A stretch of 64,000 nt of DNA from Saprospiraceae bacterium (GCA_016716335.1 JADJWN010000015.1:1-64000), one strand, 5' to 3'. Shown: positions 1-12,257, numbered from the stretch's first letter. Numbers and translations are program-made. Notes: generated by a model not told the origin, from the sequence alone.

Positions 1-3000
1 TAAGTACATATTTGCCTCCGGGTATATCATTGATATCAATTTTATATAGATTGCCTGAAGATTGATCCTGATCGAAAAATAACCGTTTCACAAAATTACC
101 ATTCAAATCCAACAGATCAACAGAATGCAAACTGAGGAAAAGATCATTGAATTCGACAGGTAAAAATTCAGAAGCGGGAACAGGATAAAGTAAAACCCTT
201 ACTGACTCACTCACTTCAATTGAGACAATCCTGCTATAATTAAATCTACCATCGAAATCAACTTGCTTTACCCTGTAATAATAGATGCCAAAATCTTTCG
301 CATTATTATCTTCGCAAATGTAATCAGACTTGTTTAAGCCAATAGTTTGTACAGAATTTATGATATGGAGTGATTCCCATTTTTCATCAGAAGGAGCCCG
401 TCTTTCAATTTCATAATATCTTACATTTATCTCATTATCAACAAGCCAGGAAATAACATTTGAATTGTTCTGACGTTTTACATCCACTTTTAACCAATTT
501 ACAGGCAAAGCTCCATATGCTAACCCCAAATCAATATTCTGATTGAACTCTCCGGATTTCATCTTTACAGTTCGGGTAGTATTTAAACCATTACTATGAT
601 CTACATCACTATTCTCATCATCACTTCCGAGATTAGGTAATGTTGGGTATTGCCCAACAGGTACACTGAATTTGAAATACACATTTTTTTGCGGCAGATA
701 ATCAATTTCATAAGTCCCGGTCTGGTCAGTTACAGATTCTCCGAGCTTCTGGTGATTTTCTGCGTCAAATCTTCCACTTTTACCCCGCTTACTTTTGGTT
801 CATTCAAGTCCTGAATTCCGTTCATATTCAAATCGTTCCATACCAGATTACCTGCAATTGCCATGGGATAATATCCTCCTGCGAGATCAAGTTTTGATCC
901 TCCAGAGCTTACCGTAAAACTATTGGTTGTACCCTGGCCGAAAGCATTGGTCAGATCACTGTCCCTGTTAGGATTATTACCTCGATTAGGCTGCACCTGA
1001 ACAAGACCTAAAGGCGGAATAATAATCTGAACATAATACTGTCCGGGAGGAGCACAAAACTGCCACCATCCGTCTTCTGACGGAGTATTAGGTTTATGTC
1101 CTGTGAATGTGAAATCCCAAATTGTCCATACTCCGAAGTGATTTCTCCAGAGATTGACTCTCAGACCGTTGATGCCATTTTCAGGATTGTCCTGAATGTC
1201 GTTTCTGTTGGTATCATACCACACTCTTTCTCCAATGAGCGCACATCTGAAAAATCCGGCATCCAGAGAATTATTGACCTGTCCGGGTGCAAGTGTAAAC
1301 AGATTTGTGGTACCGGCTCCGAAAGTACCGGTTAAATCACTATCTGAGGCCGGATTGCCGATCAAAGCAAAAGTTGGCTGAAATCCTGAAGGAATACTGA
1401 ACTTCAGATAATAGGTGCCAGGAGGTATTCCACTTATAGTGTACGCTCCATTAGAGGCTGTGGTTGTTTGAGCTATCATATTACCCAATGGATCCAGCAA
1501 CATTACTGTCACCCCACCAATTCCAGGTTCTGAACTGCCTTGCTGTCCATCTCCGTTCTGATCATGCCAAACAAAGTTTCCAATAGTAGCATTTCCTAAC
1601 TGACAAGTGGCCGCAGGTACTGTCACTACCCTCGTACTGCATCCCGGGGTCGTAATGGTCAATATAAGATCTGTACCCGAAGGTATCCCTGTCACAGACG
1701 TCGCTGTAAGCGTACCTGCACTCGCCGTCACCACTGTACCCGGATTTACAATATAATGTATGCGGTAAGTGCCCGCTCCATTCGTCTCACATACCGGCCC
1801 GCTGATGGATATCGGCGAATTGGCGCATGGTACATTGCATTCACCGGTGATGCCACATTCACACTGCTGACACACAATGCATTGGTGGCCGTGACCGTCA
1901 GATTGGTGCCGACAGGAATGTTGAGTACCGTATTGCCTGATACAGTGCCTGCATTGACACTGATGATACCTATGTCTGTGGTGAAGGATACCGACCATGT
2001 TGAGCCCGAGCATACAGGCTGACCCACCGTAAGTCTCGGATAGGTACATCCTCCGCTGCCCGGACAATTCGCAGGCGGACTCACCGTAAGACTCTGTGCA
2101 CAGTTGGCTCCGTTATTGGCTGTGATGGTGACCGATGTGCCCAATGGAATGCCCGTCACCCGGCTGCCGCTCACCGTGCCTGCACTCGCCGTGATATTCG
2201 CTACGTTGCTGTAAAAGGTCACTATCAGGTGCTGTTGTTGGCATCGCATTCGGGGATACCTACCGTCAATGTCGGTCGCTGGCATACTTCACAGCTTGCC
2301 GCCGGTACTGTCACTACCTCGTACTGCATCCCGGAGTGGTAATGGTCAATATCAGATTTGTACCCGAAGGTATCCCTGTCACAGACGTCGCTGTCAGTGT
2401 ACCTGCACTCGCAGTCACCACAGTGCCCGGATTGACAATATAATGTATGCGGTAAGTGCCCGCTCCATTCGTCTCACATACCGGCCCGCTGATGGATATC
2501 GGCGAATTGGCGCATGGTACATTGCAATTCACCGGTGATGCCACATTCACACTGCTGACACACAATGCATTGGTGGCCGTGACCGTCAGATTGGTGCCGA
2601 CAGGAATGTTGAGTACCGTATTGCCTGATACAGTGCCTGCATTGACACTGATGATGCCTATGTCTGTGGTGAAGGATACCGACCATGTTGAGCCCGAGCA
2701 TACAGGCTGACCCACCGTGAGCCTCGGATAGGTACATCCTCCGCTGCCCGGACAATTCGCAGGCGGACTCACCGTAAGACTCTGTGCACAGTTGGCTCCG
2801 TTATTCGCTGTGATGGTGACCGATGTGCCCAATGGAATGCCCGTCACCCGGCTGCCGCTCACCGTGCCTGCACTCGCCGTGATATTCGCTACGTTGCTGT
2901 AAAAGGTCACACTGTAGGTGCTGTTGTTGGCATCGCATTCGGGGATACCTACCGTCAATGTCGGTCGCTGGCATACTTCACAGCTTGCCGCCGGTACTGT

Positions 3001-6000
3001 CACTACCCTCGTACTGCATCCCGGAGTGGTAATGGTCAATATCAGATTTGTACCCGAGGGTATCCCTGTCACAGACGTCGCTGTCAGTGTACCTGCACTC
3101 GCAGTCACCACAGTGCCCGGATTGACAATATAATGTATGCGGTAAGTGCCTGCTCCGTTGGTCTCACATAAAGGCCCGCTGATGGATATCGGCGAATTGG
3201 CGCATGGTACATTGCAATTCACCGGTGATGCCACATTCACACTGCTGACACACAATGCATTGGTGGCCGTGACCGTCAGATTGGTGCCGACAGGAATGTT
3301 GAGTACCGTATTGCCTGATACAGTGCCTGCATTGACACTGATGATGCCTATGTCTGTGGTGAAGGATACCGACCATGTTGAGCCCGAGCATACAGGCTGA
3401 CCCACCGTGAGCCTCGGATAGGTACATCCTCCGCTGCCCGGACAATTCGCAGGCGGACTCACCGTAAGACTCTGTGCACAGTTGGCTCCGTTATTGGCTG
3501 TGATGGTGACCGATGTGCCCAATGGAATGCCCGTCACCCGGCTGCCGCTCACCGTGCCTGCACTCGCCGTGATATTCGCTACGTTGCTGTAAAAGGTCAC
3601 ACTGTAGGTGCTGTTGTTGGCATCGCATTCGGGGATACCTACCGTCAATGTCGGTCGCTGGCATACTTCACAGCTTGCCGCCGGTACTGTCACTACCCTC
3701 GTACTGCATCCCGGAGTGGTAATGGTCAATATCAGATTTGTACCCGAGGGTATCCCTGTCACAGACGTCGCTGTCAGTGTACCTGCACTCGCAGTCACCA
3801 CAGTGCCCGGATTGACAATATAATGTATGCGGTAAGTGCCCGCTCCATTCGTCTCACATACCGGCCCGCTGATGGATATCGGCGAATTGGCGCATGGTAC
3901 ATTGCATTCACCGGTGATGCCACATTCACACTGCTGACACACAATGCATTGGTGGCCGTGACCGTCAGATTGGTGCCGTCAGGAATGTTGAGTACCGTAT
4001 TGCCTGATACAGTGCCTGCATTGACACTGATGATACCTATGTCTGTGGTGTAGGATACCGACCATGTTGAGCCCGAGCATACAGGCTGACCCACCGTGAG
4101 CCTCGGATAAGTACATCCTCCGCTGCCCGGACAATTCGCAGGCGGACTCACCGTAAGACTCTGTGCACAGTTGGTTCCGTTATTGGCTGTGATGGTGACC
4201 GATGTGCCCAATGGAATGCCCGTCACCCGGCTGCCGCTCACCGTGCCTGCACTCGCCGTGATATTCGCTACGTTGCTGTAAAAGGTCACACTGTAGGTGC
4301 TGTTGTTGGCATCGCATTCGGGGATACCTACCGTCAATGTCGGTCGCTGGCATAATAATTCAATACCTGCGACATCGTGATCATCTTCATCCTGGCCGAT
4401 AAAAGAATTTCCGAAAACGTTATCATCATCAGGAGTGCCCGGCATTACCTGATTATCATTATCCGGATTATCGTCAGCTATACTGTCCGCATCATCATTT
4501 CTGTTATTGTTGAAAGTATCTCTGGCAGCTGAAATTTCAGCATAATTGAAATATGCACCAGGCACTATGCTTTCCTGTACTCTCAAGGTAATGAAAATCG
4601 TAGTATCTTTTCCCGGATAAAGTATCTGCGGTATAGTCATTTTTACCAAGGGAGCAGAACCGGCCCAACCGGCATTTGCACCCCCCGGTATAAATATATA
4701 ACCACTTCTCACATAATCAGAAACCACTATATCTTTTGCGGGTACATTCCCCTGATTGAATATTGTGATTTCAAACACTACATCCTCACCGGCATTAAAA
4801 TGGGTGCCGGGAGTAACTTTTCTTTTTCTTAATGCAAGATCAAAAATCTGAATTTTGTGGGGATCATGGTCATCTTCATCAGTAGAAGCTACAGCATCAC
4901 CCGGTTGTCCGGAACCGTCACCATTCAGGGCATTATCCGATGGGCTGTTGGGTCTCCCTCCGGCATCATTACCGTTAATATTGTCGGGCGTGCTGTCAAT
5001 ATCCGGCATGACTGCATTGGTGAGTGCATTTCTGGCCTGGGTAATTTCAGCCCAATTAATCCAGGCACTATCATGCTTAGTGTAAAATTGTAAAGGTGAA
5101 ACATCCAGCATTATAGTGTCAGATTGCCCAGGAAGCAGTGTTTTAGAATAAATAGTAGAGGCAGTATTTGTAACTGGATTGTAAACCCAGCCTCTGCCGA
5201 TGTTTTTTGGATTGTTCAAATATTGAATTGCATCTCCAAAATAATCTGTAATTATTATACCCGTGGCGGGAATATTTCCTTGATTATAAATCGTCATTAT
5301 ATAATCTACCGTTTGAATATAACTAAATGAACTCAGAGCTGATGCCTGAATTTTGGTAAGGGCAAGATCAAAAACAGTGATACCGGCTGGGTCGTGATCG
5401 TCTTCATCTTCACCAGCCAATGGACCACCACCCAAAATGTTGTCATCATCGGGACTTCCTGGCAATACATTGTTTTCTGATAAAGTATTACTTCCCGGAG
5501 TACTATCTGCATCAAATAAGGGAATTCCATTCAAATCCTGCCCCCCCTCTATTTCAGCATAATTAATCCACCTCCTTTCACCTCCAGATGTACGGTTGAG
5601 TATTAGTTTAATATTGGATTTAATACTGTCATTAGGCATCACTATACCTGGAATAACTTTATTAAACGTGGGCATGGCACCTGTCCAACCCGGATTCAAT
5701 GTGGGATCAAAACCATATCCCGAAACCACCGAAATATAATCATTAACTGATACATTCTGAACCGGAAAGTTTCCTTGATTATATACTGTGATTTCAAAAT
5801 TAATGGTATCCCCGTACTTATGCGGTGAAGGTGTCACCAATCTTTTCCTCAAAGCAAGGTCGGCAACAGGCACCAACTCTGTGTCCTGATTATTGGATAC
5901 ATTGATATCCTGATTGAATATATTGTTGCCACCAGAATCTGTGAAACTCAATAACTCAGCTTTATTTAGCCAGGCGTTAGGTTGAACACAAGCTCTAAGT

Positions 6001-6314
6001 ACAAAATCTATGGTGACATTAACTGATTGGCCGGGATTAATTGGGCCGGGCAGAATACCAATTCTGTCGCTACCTGATACCATCCAGCCGGACCATCCGT
6101 TAAAATACTCCAAACCACAGGGAATCACATCCCTGATAGTGACATTATATACAGGCACTGTCCCATTATTGCGGACTTCAATCTGAAACAATATCTGATC
6201 TCCGTACAGAAACGGAGGAAAGGATAGCAGCGTTTTATTAACACTGACATCTACCTGTGCAATAGCTGTGAAGCAGGAAAGCAAAAGAAATGCAGCGAGT
6301 CGGATCTTTTTCAT
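1..6314 (-). CDS. Giant T9SS-secreted surface protein: DUF11 domains, nested Ig-like repeats, SdrD-B-like domains; frameshifted and cut by window edge
   Basis: About 2100 residues are visible. A signal peptide (MKKIRLAAFLLLSCF..AQ) starts at the ATG at 6314; an upstream in-frame TTG is less likely. Four DUF11-type domains follow (roughly residues 25-650), each opening with a LALRKR/LALTK-like strand and containing YNQGN, separated by Asp-rich DEDDHD linkers. Next come four 230-residue repeats, each made of three Ig-like subdomains of about 76 residues. Then three SdrD-B-like domains appear (GNFVWHDQNGDG, GERVWYDTNRND, GNLVWNDLNMNG). A T9SS type A tail (LYPVPAS, later IPGGKYVL) runs off base 1. 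The frame is broken by single-base losses near 770, 1837, 2225, 2316 and 3906, leaving open segments around 3795-6323, 2314-3942, 1746-2285, 730-2067 and 1-770. An exported adhesin or structural role is inference. Confidence 0.85.
1604..4352 (-). repeat. Four tandem copies of a 690-bp coding repeat
   Basis: The string CGGTCGCTGGCA that opens each unit on the minus strand recurs near 4341, 3651, 2961 and 2272, giving a period of 690 bp (689 where a base is missing). Copies are close to identical at the DNA level, including third codon positions. Each unit encodes three related Ig-like modules with the shared pattern SAGT(V/L)..(S/T)..V..IP.GT, so the repeat is nested: 12 modules grouped as 4 times 3. 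The copies differ mainly by single-base gaps. Recent unit duplication or gene conversion is the likely cause. Copy number may be wrong if the assembly collapsed the array. Confidence 0.9.
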
Positions 6315-6481
6315 GATGTCCAATTTTAACTGTTTTGTAAAAGTGGTCCATCATCATTCTGATTTATCAGGAAGGATAAATATACAAAGGGTTAGCTTAT
6401 TGGGACAAAAATATGAAAGAAAAGTTTAATATAAAAATTATAGGCAGTTTTTTTACTAAAACACGATAAAATATTTTAAGA

Positions 6482-7261
6482 TCAGGCTATAAGATAGCCT
6501 CCATCTGCCGTAAAAGATTGCCCTGTACAATATGAGGATGCCGGAGACGCCAGAAAAACGGCCAATGCTGTCATTTCTTCAGGGCTCGCCATTCTATGCA
6601 GCGGGATATGATTTTCCCAGTATTTTAGTGCTTTTTCGTTCTGCCAGATAGCGGCACTGAATTTTGTTTTGACCAATCCGGGACAAATCGTATTGGAGCG
6701 GATGCCGTACTGACCCCATTCCTTTGCCTGTGCTTTGGCCAGCATGATCATCGCTGCCTTACTGATGCTGTAAACACTCAATCCAGGTGAAGGCTTGGAT
6801 CCCTCTACTGAACTGATGTGTATTATACTACTGCTTCCGGATTTTTTTAAATATTCAAATGCCAGATTTGAAAGCGTATATGCAGCCTTCACATTGATCT
6901 GCATCAATTTATCGAAAAGTTCACCGGTCATCTCCTCGATGGGAGCATATACAGGATTGGTGGCTGCATTATGTACCAGGATATCAATACCTCCAAATTT
7001 ATCTGATGCAAATGCTACCAGTTCCCTCAGTTTCTGCTCATCTCCTACATGACATTCAAAGCCTGCGGCATTATATCCCTGATCCGCCAATAACCGGGCT
7101 GCTTTCTCAATGTCAGACTGATTTCTGCTGCTTAACACCACATTGGCACCTGCCTCAGCCAAGCCTTTGGCTATTTCAAATCCTATTCCTTTGCTGGCTC
7201 CGGTGACTATAGCTGTCTTACCTGACAGATCGAACCGGTCTATAAATGTATTGTGTTTCAT
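6482..7261 (-). CDS. Short-chain dehydrogenase/reductase (SDR)
   Basis: A 259-residue classical SDR, the usual length. It shows the NAD(P)-binding motif TGASKGIG (residues 20-27), HNAA in place of the common NNAG (about 97-100), an active-site Ser in HISSVEG (about 150), the catalytic pair YSISK (Tyr164, Lys168) and a C-terminal TADGGYLI. The arrangement resembles DHRS4-like carbonyl or 3-oxoacyl reductases; the substrate cannot be read from sequence. The start ATG overlaps the stop of the upstream DinB gene by 4 bp (ATGA), so the two are probably co-transcribed and translationally coupled. Confidence 0.9.
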   Translation of the reverse strand: MKHNTFIDRFDLSGKTAIVTGASKGIGFEIAKGLAEAGANVVLSSRNQSDIEKAARLLADQGYNAAGFECHVGDEQKLRELVAFASDKFGGIDILVHNAATNPVYAPIEEMTGELFDKLMQINVKAAYTLSNLAFEYLKKSGSSSIIHISSVEGSKPSPGLSVYSISKAAMIMLAKAQAKEWGQYGIRSNTICPGLVKTKFSAAIWQNEKALKYWENHIPLHRMASPEEMTALAVFLASPASSYCTGQSFTADGGYLIA

Positions 7262-7782
7262 TGTACTTCAAGATTGAGGTCACCGTAATATTTCAGATCC
7301 TCGTTGATATATAATTTTGTAAGCAAGGTAATCTGACCGGTATGATAAGAAAAATGCTCTACTACATGTACCAGAATACTCAAGACACTCTCCTCAAATA
7401 CCTGAACCTTCCTTATCTGAGTCCAGTCTTCAGGACTTATGCTTTCGACGGTCTGTCTTAATTCTCCATCCAATGTACCAAGCATTTCAATGAGCCTGTC
7501 TTTTGAAAATTTTTCGTCTGTGGTAAATTCCCAATTTCGTTTTCGTGTATCCTCTCCACCTCCTATACCTGTCCCTATCCATTGCCTTGCATTACCGCAA
7601 AGATGTAGTACAAGGTGCCCGACAGAGTTAGAGTGTTCGTTGGGTTTATGCCATATCTGCTGTTCAGTAAGCTTGTGGAGACAAATGTATATTCTATGAA
7701 TGGATTCATCACAAATTCTCCTCAAAGCTTCCCTCTTAAGGGACTCTGACAGCAAAATCAAACCGGAATCTTTCAAAGACAT
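7258..7782 (-). CDS. DinB-like four-helix protein
   Basis: About 174 residues. Histidines that usually bind a metal in the DinB/YfiT-like fold are visible: VGHLVLHLCGN (about residue 60), then VEHFSYHTGQI near the C-terminus. The family includes thiol-dependent transferases and stress proteins of unknown substrate. I chose the ATG at 7782 (MSLKDSG); a TTG at 7803 would overlap the end of sucA by 14 bp. It sits between sucA and the SDR gene on the same strand and overlaps the latter by 4 bp. Confidence 0.8.
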   Translation of the reverse strand: MSLKDSGLILLSESLKREALRRICDESIHRIYICLHKLTEQQIWHKPNEHSNSVGHLVLHLCGNARQWIGTGIGGGEDTRKRNWEFTTDEKFSKDRLIEMLGTLDGELRQTVESISPEDWTQIRKVQVFEESVLSILVHVVEHFSYHTGQITLLTKLYINEDLKYYGDLNLEVQ

Positions 7783-7789
7783 AACCAGA

Positions 7790-10517
7790 TTATAGTCCTT
7801 CAAACGCTTGTCTGATCAGGGTTTCCTGCTGTTCGTCGTGAATCTTTTTAAAACCTGTGGCCGGTGAAGCACTCGGTGCCCTGGATATCAACTCAAGCGG
7901 ATCTTTTCTGAAATAATTCATGAGATAGGACCATGCTCCCATATTGGCAGACTCTTCCTGAACCCAGTAATATTGTGCACCTTCATACTTTTTCATCAAA
8001 GCCCTGATCTCTTTTTCAGGGAGTGGATACAATTGCTCTATGCGTATGATTGCTACATTCTTCAGATTATTGACAGTCCTGTATTCATCAAGCTCATAGT
8101 ACAGCTTTCCGGAACAGAACAATACTCTTTTTGCCTTTTTCACTGTATTATCCTCTATTACCGGCCTGAAAGCGGTTTTTCCTGTGAATTCCTCCAGATT
8201 GCTCACACAGGCAGGATGTCTGAGCAGTGACTTGGGCGACATTACCACCAATGGCTTTCGGTATGGAAATGTTAACTGTCTTCGGAGCAGGTGGAAGAAG
8301 TTGGCAGGTGTGGTGGCATTGGCTATAATAAAATTGAAATTGGCGCAGTTTTGCAAAAACCTTTCCATCCTTGCGCTGGAATGCTCAGGGCCCTGACCTT
8401 CCATACCGTGTGGCAACAGCATCACCAGCCCGCTCATACGCTGCCATTTACTTTCGCTGGAGCAAATAAACTGGTCCACGATCGTCTGAGCTCCGTTGTA
8501 AAAATCACCAAACTGAGCCTCCCAAATTACCAGATGATCCGGAGATGCCTGCGAGTATCCGTACTCAAAGCCCAATACTGCAAACTCGGACAGCAATGAA
8601 TTATAGATCATAAATCTTCCATTGGCGCCCTCCAGTGTATTGAGTCTGTTGTACTCTTCGTTAGTCTTTTCATCAAAAAACACCGCATGACGATGAGAAA
8701 AGGTACCTCTCTTTACATCCTGACCGCTCATACGTACATTGAAGCCTTCAAGCATGACAGATCCATAAGCCATCAGTTCGGCAAGAGCCCAATCCAGCTG
8801 GCCTTTATCCAGGAGTTCCTGCTTGGATTTCTGCAATCTTTTGATTTTGGATAAGGGAGAGAAGTCTTTGGGAATAGTCATCAGATGGTGGAGAATTTTC
8901 TCTGCCACTTTTTTATCTACACCTGTGACAGGATAGACTATGTCATTGACATCAAGGGTTTTTTCAGTTTCTCCACTGTTGCTCCGGCTCCTGATAGTTG
9001 TAAGGCAGTACCTTTTGCTTTACCATATCAAGCCTTTCCTGAAGTTCGCCCCAAAACTTCTGTTCCAGTTCTTCGCCGGCTTTTGCATCAATGTCCTTTC
9101 TTTCAATCAGTCTGTTGAGATAAATTTCTCTGGGATTGGGATGGCGGTCTATCAATTCGTACATCTGCGGCTGCGTAAATTTCGGATCATCCCCTTCATT
9201 GTGGCCATGCTTACGGTAGCATACCATATCTATGAACACGTCATTATTAAATTTTTGCCTGTAAGCCACAGCAAGTCTGGCGGCAAAAACCACCGCTTCA
9301 GGATCATCGCCATTGACATGAAATACCGGAGCCTGAACCAGTCCGGCCGCTGCTGTGCAATAGGTTGAGGACCGTGCATCATCAAAGTTGGTCGTAAAGC
9401 CAATCTGATTGTTGATCACAAAATGGATAGTACCTCCGGTGTAGTATCCGTCGAGCTGACTCATCTGCACAGTCTCATAGACCACTCCCTGACCTGCCAT
9501 AGCACTGTCTCCGTGTATCAGTATAGGGAGTATCTTGCTGTAATCGCTTTTGTAAAGTACATCTGCCTTGGCACGGGTAAATCCTTCCAGCACCGGATTT
9601 ACAGCTTCGAGATGAGAGGGATTGGGTACGAGTTTCAGGTGTACCGTCTTGCCGGCTTCGGTCTGAATCTGTGATGAGAATCCCAGATGATACTTGACAT
9701 CACCATCTCCAAAACTCTGATCCAGAATGGCTGTTCCCTCAAATTCATTGAAAATCTGATCATAGGTTTTACCCATGATATTGGCCAGGACATTGAGTCT
9801 TCCCCTGTGTGCCATACCTATTACCACCTCTTCCACTTTATCTGCAGTAGCTTCATGTATGATGGCATCCAGGGCAGCAATAGTGGTCTCTCCGCCTTCC
9901 AGTGAAAATCTCTTCTGACCTACATATTTGGTATGAAGGAATTTTTCGAAAATCACGGCACCATTGAGCTTGTCGAGTATCCGCTTTTTGGTGTCCATGT
10001 CCAGACCAAAGTCAGGCGAAAGGTTCCTGCCCTCTATCTGTTCACGCATCCACATTCTTTTTTCTTTATTTTCAATGTGGGCAAACTCAACCCCCATATT
10101 GCCGCAATAAATGACTCTGAGCCGTTCCAGAATCTGCGCCAGAGTCGCATTCTGCATACCTATTTCTTCTCCTGCCTTGAAGACTCTGTTCAGATCACTC
10201 TCCTCCAGGCCGTAGTCTGCAAGATCAAGATGGGGCTTCCGGTCCTTTCTTTGTTTAATGGGATTGGTGGTAGCCAGCAGGTGTCCTCTGCTTCTGAATC
10301 CGTGAATGATGGACAAAACTCCAAATTCCTTTGTAATAGTCTGGCTGTCTGCCTGTACCGTTTCATCGCTTACGGCATGGCCATTGGACCCAAAATCAAA
10401 ACCTTCAAAAAATAATCTCCATCCTTCTTCTACAGATTCCGGATCCTGTCTGTAACTTCGGTATAAGGACTCAATATATGAGGGATGAGCATTGAAAACA
10501 TATGAATAATCCTTCAT
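7790..10517 (-). CDS. sucA: 2-oxoglutarate dehydrogenase E1 component (frame break near 8975)
   Basis: Thiamine-diphosphate-dependent E1 of the 2-oxoglutarate dehydrogenase complex, which decarboxylates 2-oxoglutarate in the TCA cycle. About 909 residues in total, normal for the family. The N-terminal part has the E1 start region (SYVFNAHPSYIESLY..), HRGRLNVLANI, GDSAMAGQG and the ThDP/Mg region GDDPEAV..KHGHNEGDDP. The C-terminal part has the transketolase-like pyrimidine region and the GMEGQGPEHSSAR signature. The frame is lost between 8963 and 8985 in a stretch rich in short homopolymers: the upstream part ends at 8964 and the downstream frame continues as EKTLDVNDIVYPV.. . No sucB is adjacent, which is unusual. 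Confidence 0.92.
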
Positions 10518-10693
10518 TGCTGTACTTTGTATTTTAGCTTTGATAAATTTTTTCTAAACATAAAAGTGTGGTGTATGGATTTGTAAAATGTAAGATGATT
10601 CACACTTTTCACAAAAAACATGCAAGTTTACGGTAAGCCCCGATAAAATTTCAGATTTTTATGCAAAATATTTCTCAATTTGATATAAAGATT

Positions 10694-10701
10694 TAATTTT
10701 G
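10694..10701 (+). promoter_or_regulatory. Candidate -7 element (TAnnTTTG) for rpsT
   Basis: TAATTTTG matches the Bacteroidota primary-sigma -7 consensus TAnnTTTG and lies 37 bp before the rpsT ATG. The -33 region is only weakly matched (TTTC near 10671). Confidence 0.5.
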
Positions 10702-10738
10702 CACTCCATTTTGAAAAAGTTGACAAACCAAAAAATAT

Positions 10739-10990
10739 ATGGCACATCACAAGTCATCTAAAAAAAGAATCAGACAAGATATCAAAATCCGTCTCAGGAA
10801 CCGATATTACAAGAAGTCAGCGAGAACTTCCATAGCCAAATTGAGAGCAATGACCGACAAAGCGGAAGCAGTAGCATTTTTGCCTAAGGTAATCAGCATG
10901 GTAGATAAACTGGCTAAAAGAAATACCTGGCACAAAAACAAGGCTTCAAACCTGAAGTCCAAGTTGATGAAGCACGTGAACAGCCTCTGA
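10739..10990 (+). CDS. rpsT: 30S ribosomal protein S20
   Basis: An 83-residue, very basic protein beginning MAHHKSSKKRIRQ, with the family pattern RNRYYKKSARTSIAK and a Lys/Asn-rich C-terminus (NTWHKNKASNLKSKL). S20 binds 16S rRNA during early 30S assembly. It is a single-gene unit divergent from sucA. A TAnnTTTG promoter element lies upstream and a strong terminator downstream. Confidence 0.97.
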   Translation: MAHHKSSKKRIRQDIKIRLRNRYYKKSARTSIAKLRAMTDKAEAVAFLPKVISMVDKLAKRNTWHKNKASNLKSKLMKHVNSL

Positions 10991-11021
10991 TTTTAACCAT
11001 CAGTTAAAAAATATATAAATG

Positions 11022-11053
11022 AGGTGTGTGCTCAAACGGCACACACCTTTTTT
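11022..11053 (+). terminator. Rho-independent terminator after rpsT
   Basis: Perfect 10-bp stem AGGTGTGTGC / GCACACACCT with a 7-nt loop, followed by a run of T. It begins 31 bp after the rpsT stop codon. It also contains a GTG codon that could be mistaken for the start of the next gene. Confidence 0.92.
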
Positions 11054-11089
11054 AGTTTTAATACCCCACAACTTAAAACCCGATACGGC

Positions 11090-12199
11090 GTGAAGCTAAC
11101 CCGGCATTATGTATTCGGTTTATGGATATTGACAGCATTTATCTTTCCTGCAGCGATATATGGCCAGGAAGTAAATCATATCAAATCAGATACTGTTGCG
11201 TCCAGAAACTCCATATTGGTTTATCCCCTTATTTTTTACCTGCCTGAAACAGGTTTTGGAGGTGGTGCGGCCGCCATTTACACCTTCAGATTCAAGGGAG
11301 AATCTCCCGGTTCAAACCCGTCACAGATCCGTTTCAGTGTGGACTTTACCCAAAACCGGCAGTTTTTCATGCAATTGCCTTTTGAGATTTATCTCAGAGA
11401 GGAAAAATGGAAGTTTAAAGGGGAGCTGGGATATTTCAACTATTTTTATTTTCATTACGGTATCGGAAACAATACTTTGGCAGCAAACAGAGAAACTTTT
11501 GCCGTAACCTTTCCGAGAGTGAGACTCGATGCTTTATACCAGTTTAAAAATCTTTACGCAGGCATCCGATACCGTCTGGATGGTTACGGAGATCTCAATT
11601 TCAAACAGGGAGGTATAATAGACCGGGAAATTGTGACAGGAAGAAACGGTGGTGTGACATCTTCGGCCGGGCTGCTGTTTCAATATGATACCCGGGATTT
11701 TATTTATCATCCCACCAAAGGCATATTTGCCGAATTTGACTATGCAGTCAATAATAAGTTATTCGGCAGTCAGTTTCACTATCAGAGAGTAAGTGTCAAT
11801 GTTAGTGCCTACAAATCGGTAGCTGAAAACCACATTCTGGCATTCAACAGCTCAATGACCAATATGTCGGGAGATGTACCTTTTTTTGACATGCCTTATT
11901 TTGGCACCAGCAATCTGGCCCGAGGATTTCAGGACAGAAGATTTATAGACAGGAACCTATTCGTATTGCAAACTGAATACCGCTATCCCATATATGGCAG
12001 ATTCAGCGGGGTGGCATTTGCCAGTCTGAGTGAAGTGTCGCCCAGTATCTCCCAATTGCTGAAAGAAAGTCTGAAAGGTGCCGGTGGTGTCGGGCTGAGA
12101 TACCGCATCACCAAAGAAGAGCGGTCTATGCTGCGGCTTGATATAGGATTTACAAGAGAAGGGTCGGCTCTTTATATCACTATCAATGATGCCTTTTAA
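11090..12199 (+). CDS. Omp85/BamA-TamA-like outer-membrane beta-barrel protein
   Basis: About 369 residues. I chose the GTG at 11090 (then KLTRHYVFGLW..), which gives a clean signal peptide ending at IYGQ. An earlier in-frame GTG at 11024 lies inside the rpsT terminator and is rejected. The mature part is rich in alternating aromatic strands and matches the bacterial surface antigen barrel: FLPETGFGGGAAAIYTF at the start, SAGLLFQYDTRDFIYHPTKG in the middle, GFQDRRFIDRN, and a last strand ending INDAF with C-terminal Phe. No POTRA domain is visible, so this is a barrel-only member. Its role in lipid, protein or solute passage is unknown. Confidence 0.8.
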   Translation: MKLTRHYVFGLWILTAFIFPAAIYGQEVNHIKSDTVASRNSILVYPLIFYLPETGFGGGAAAIYTFRFKGESPGSNPSQIRFSVDFTQNRQFFMQLPFEIYLREEKWKFKGELGYFNYFYFHYGIGNNTLAANRETFAVTFPRVRLDALYQFKNLYAGIRYRLDGYGDLNFKQGGIIDREIVTGRNGGVTSSAGLLFQYDTRDFIYHPTKGIFAEFDYAVNNKLFGSQFHYQRVSVNVSAYKSVAENHILAFNSSMTNMSGDVPFFDMPYFGTSNLARGFQDRRFIDRNLFVLQTEYRYPIYGRFSGVAFASLSEVSPSISQLLKESLKGAGGVGLRYRITKEERSMLRLDIGFTREGSALYITINDAF

Positions 12200-12257
12200 C
12201 AGGGAATCTGGCGTTTTTTTATTGTATCATCATGCTTACGAAATCCTTTCCCGGGTT

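Noticed and set aside
1604..4352. CRISPR-like or non-coding tandem array
   Set aside because: The repeats are 690 bp, coding and in one frame apart from single-base gaps; there are no spacers.
11024..11089. N-terminal extension of the Omp85-like protein from GTG 11024
   Set aside because: The GTG lies inside the rpsT terminator hairpin, and the peptide before 11090 would bury the signal peptide.
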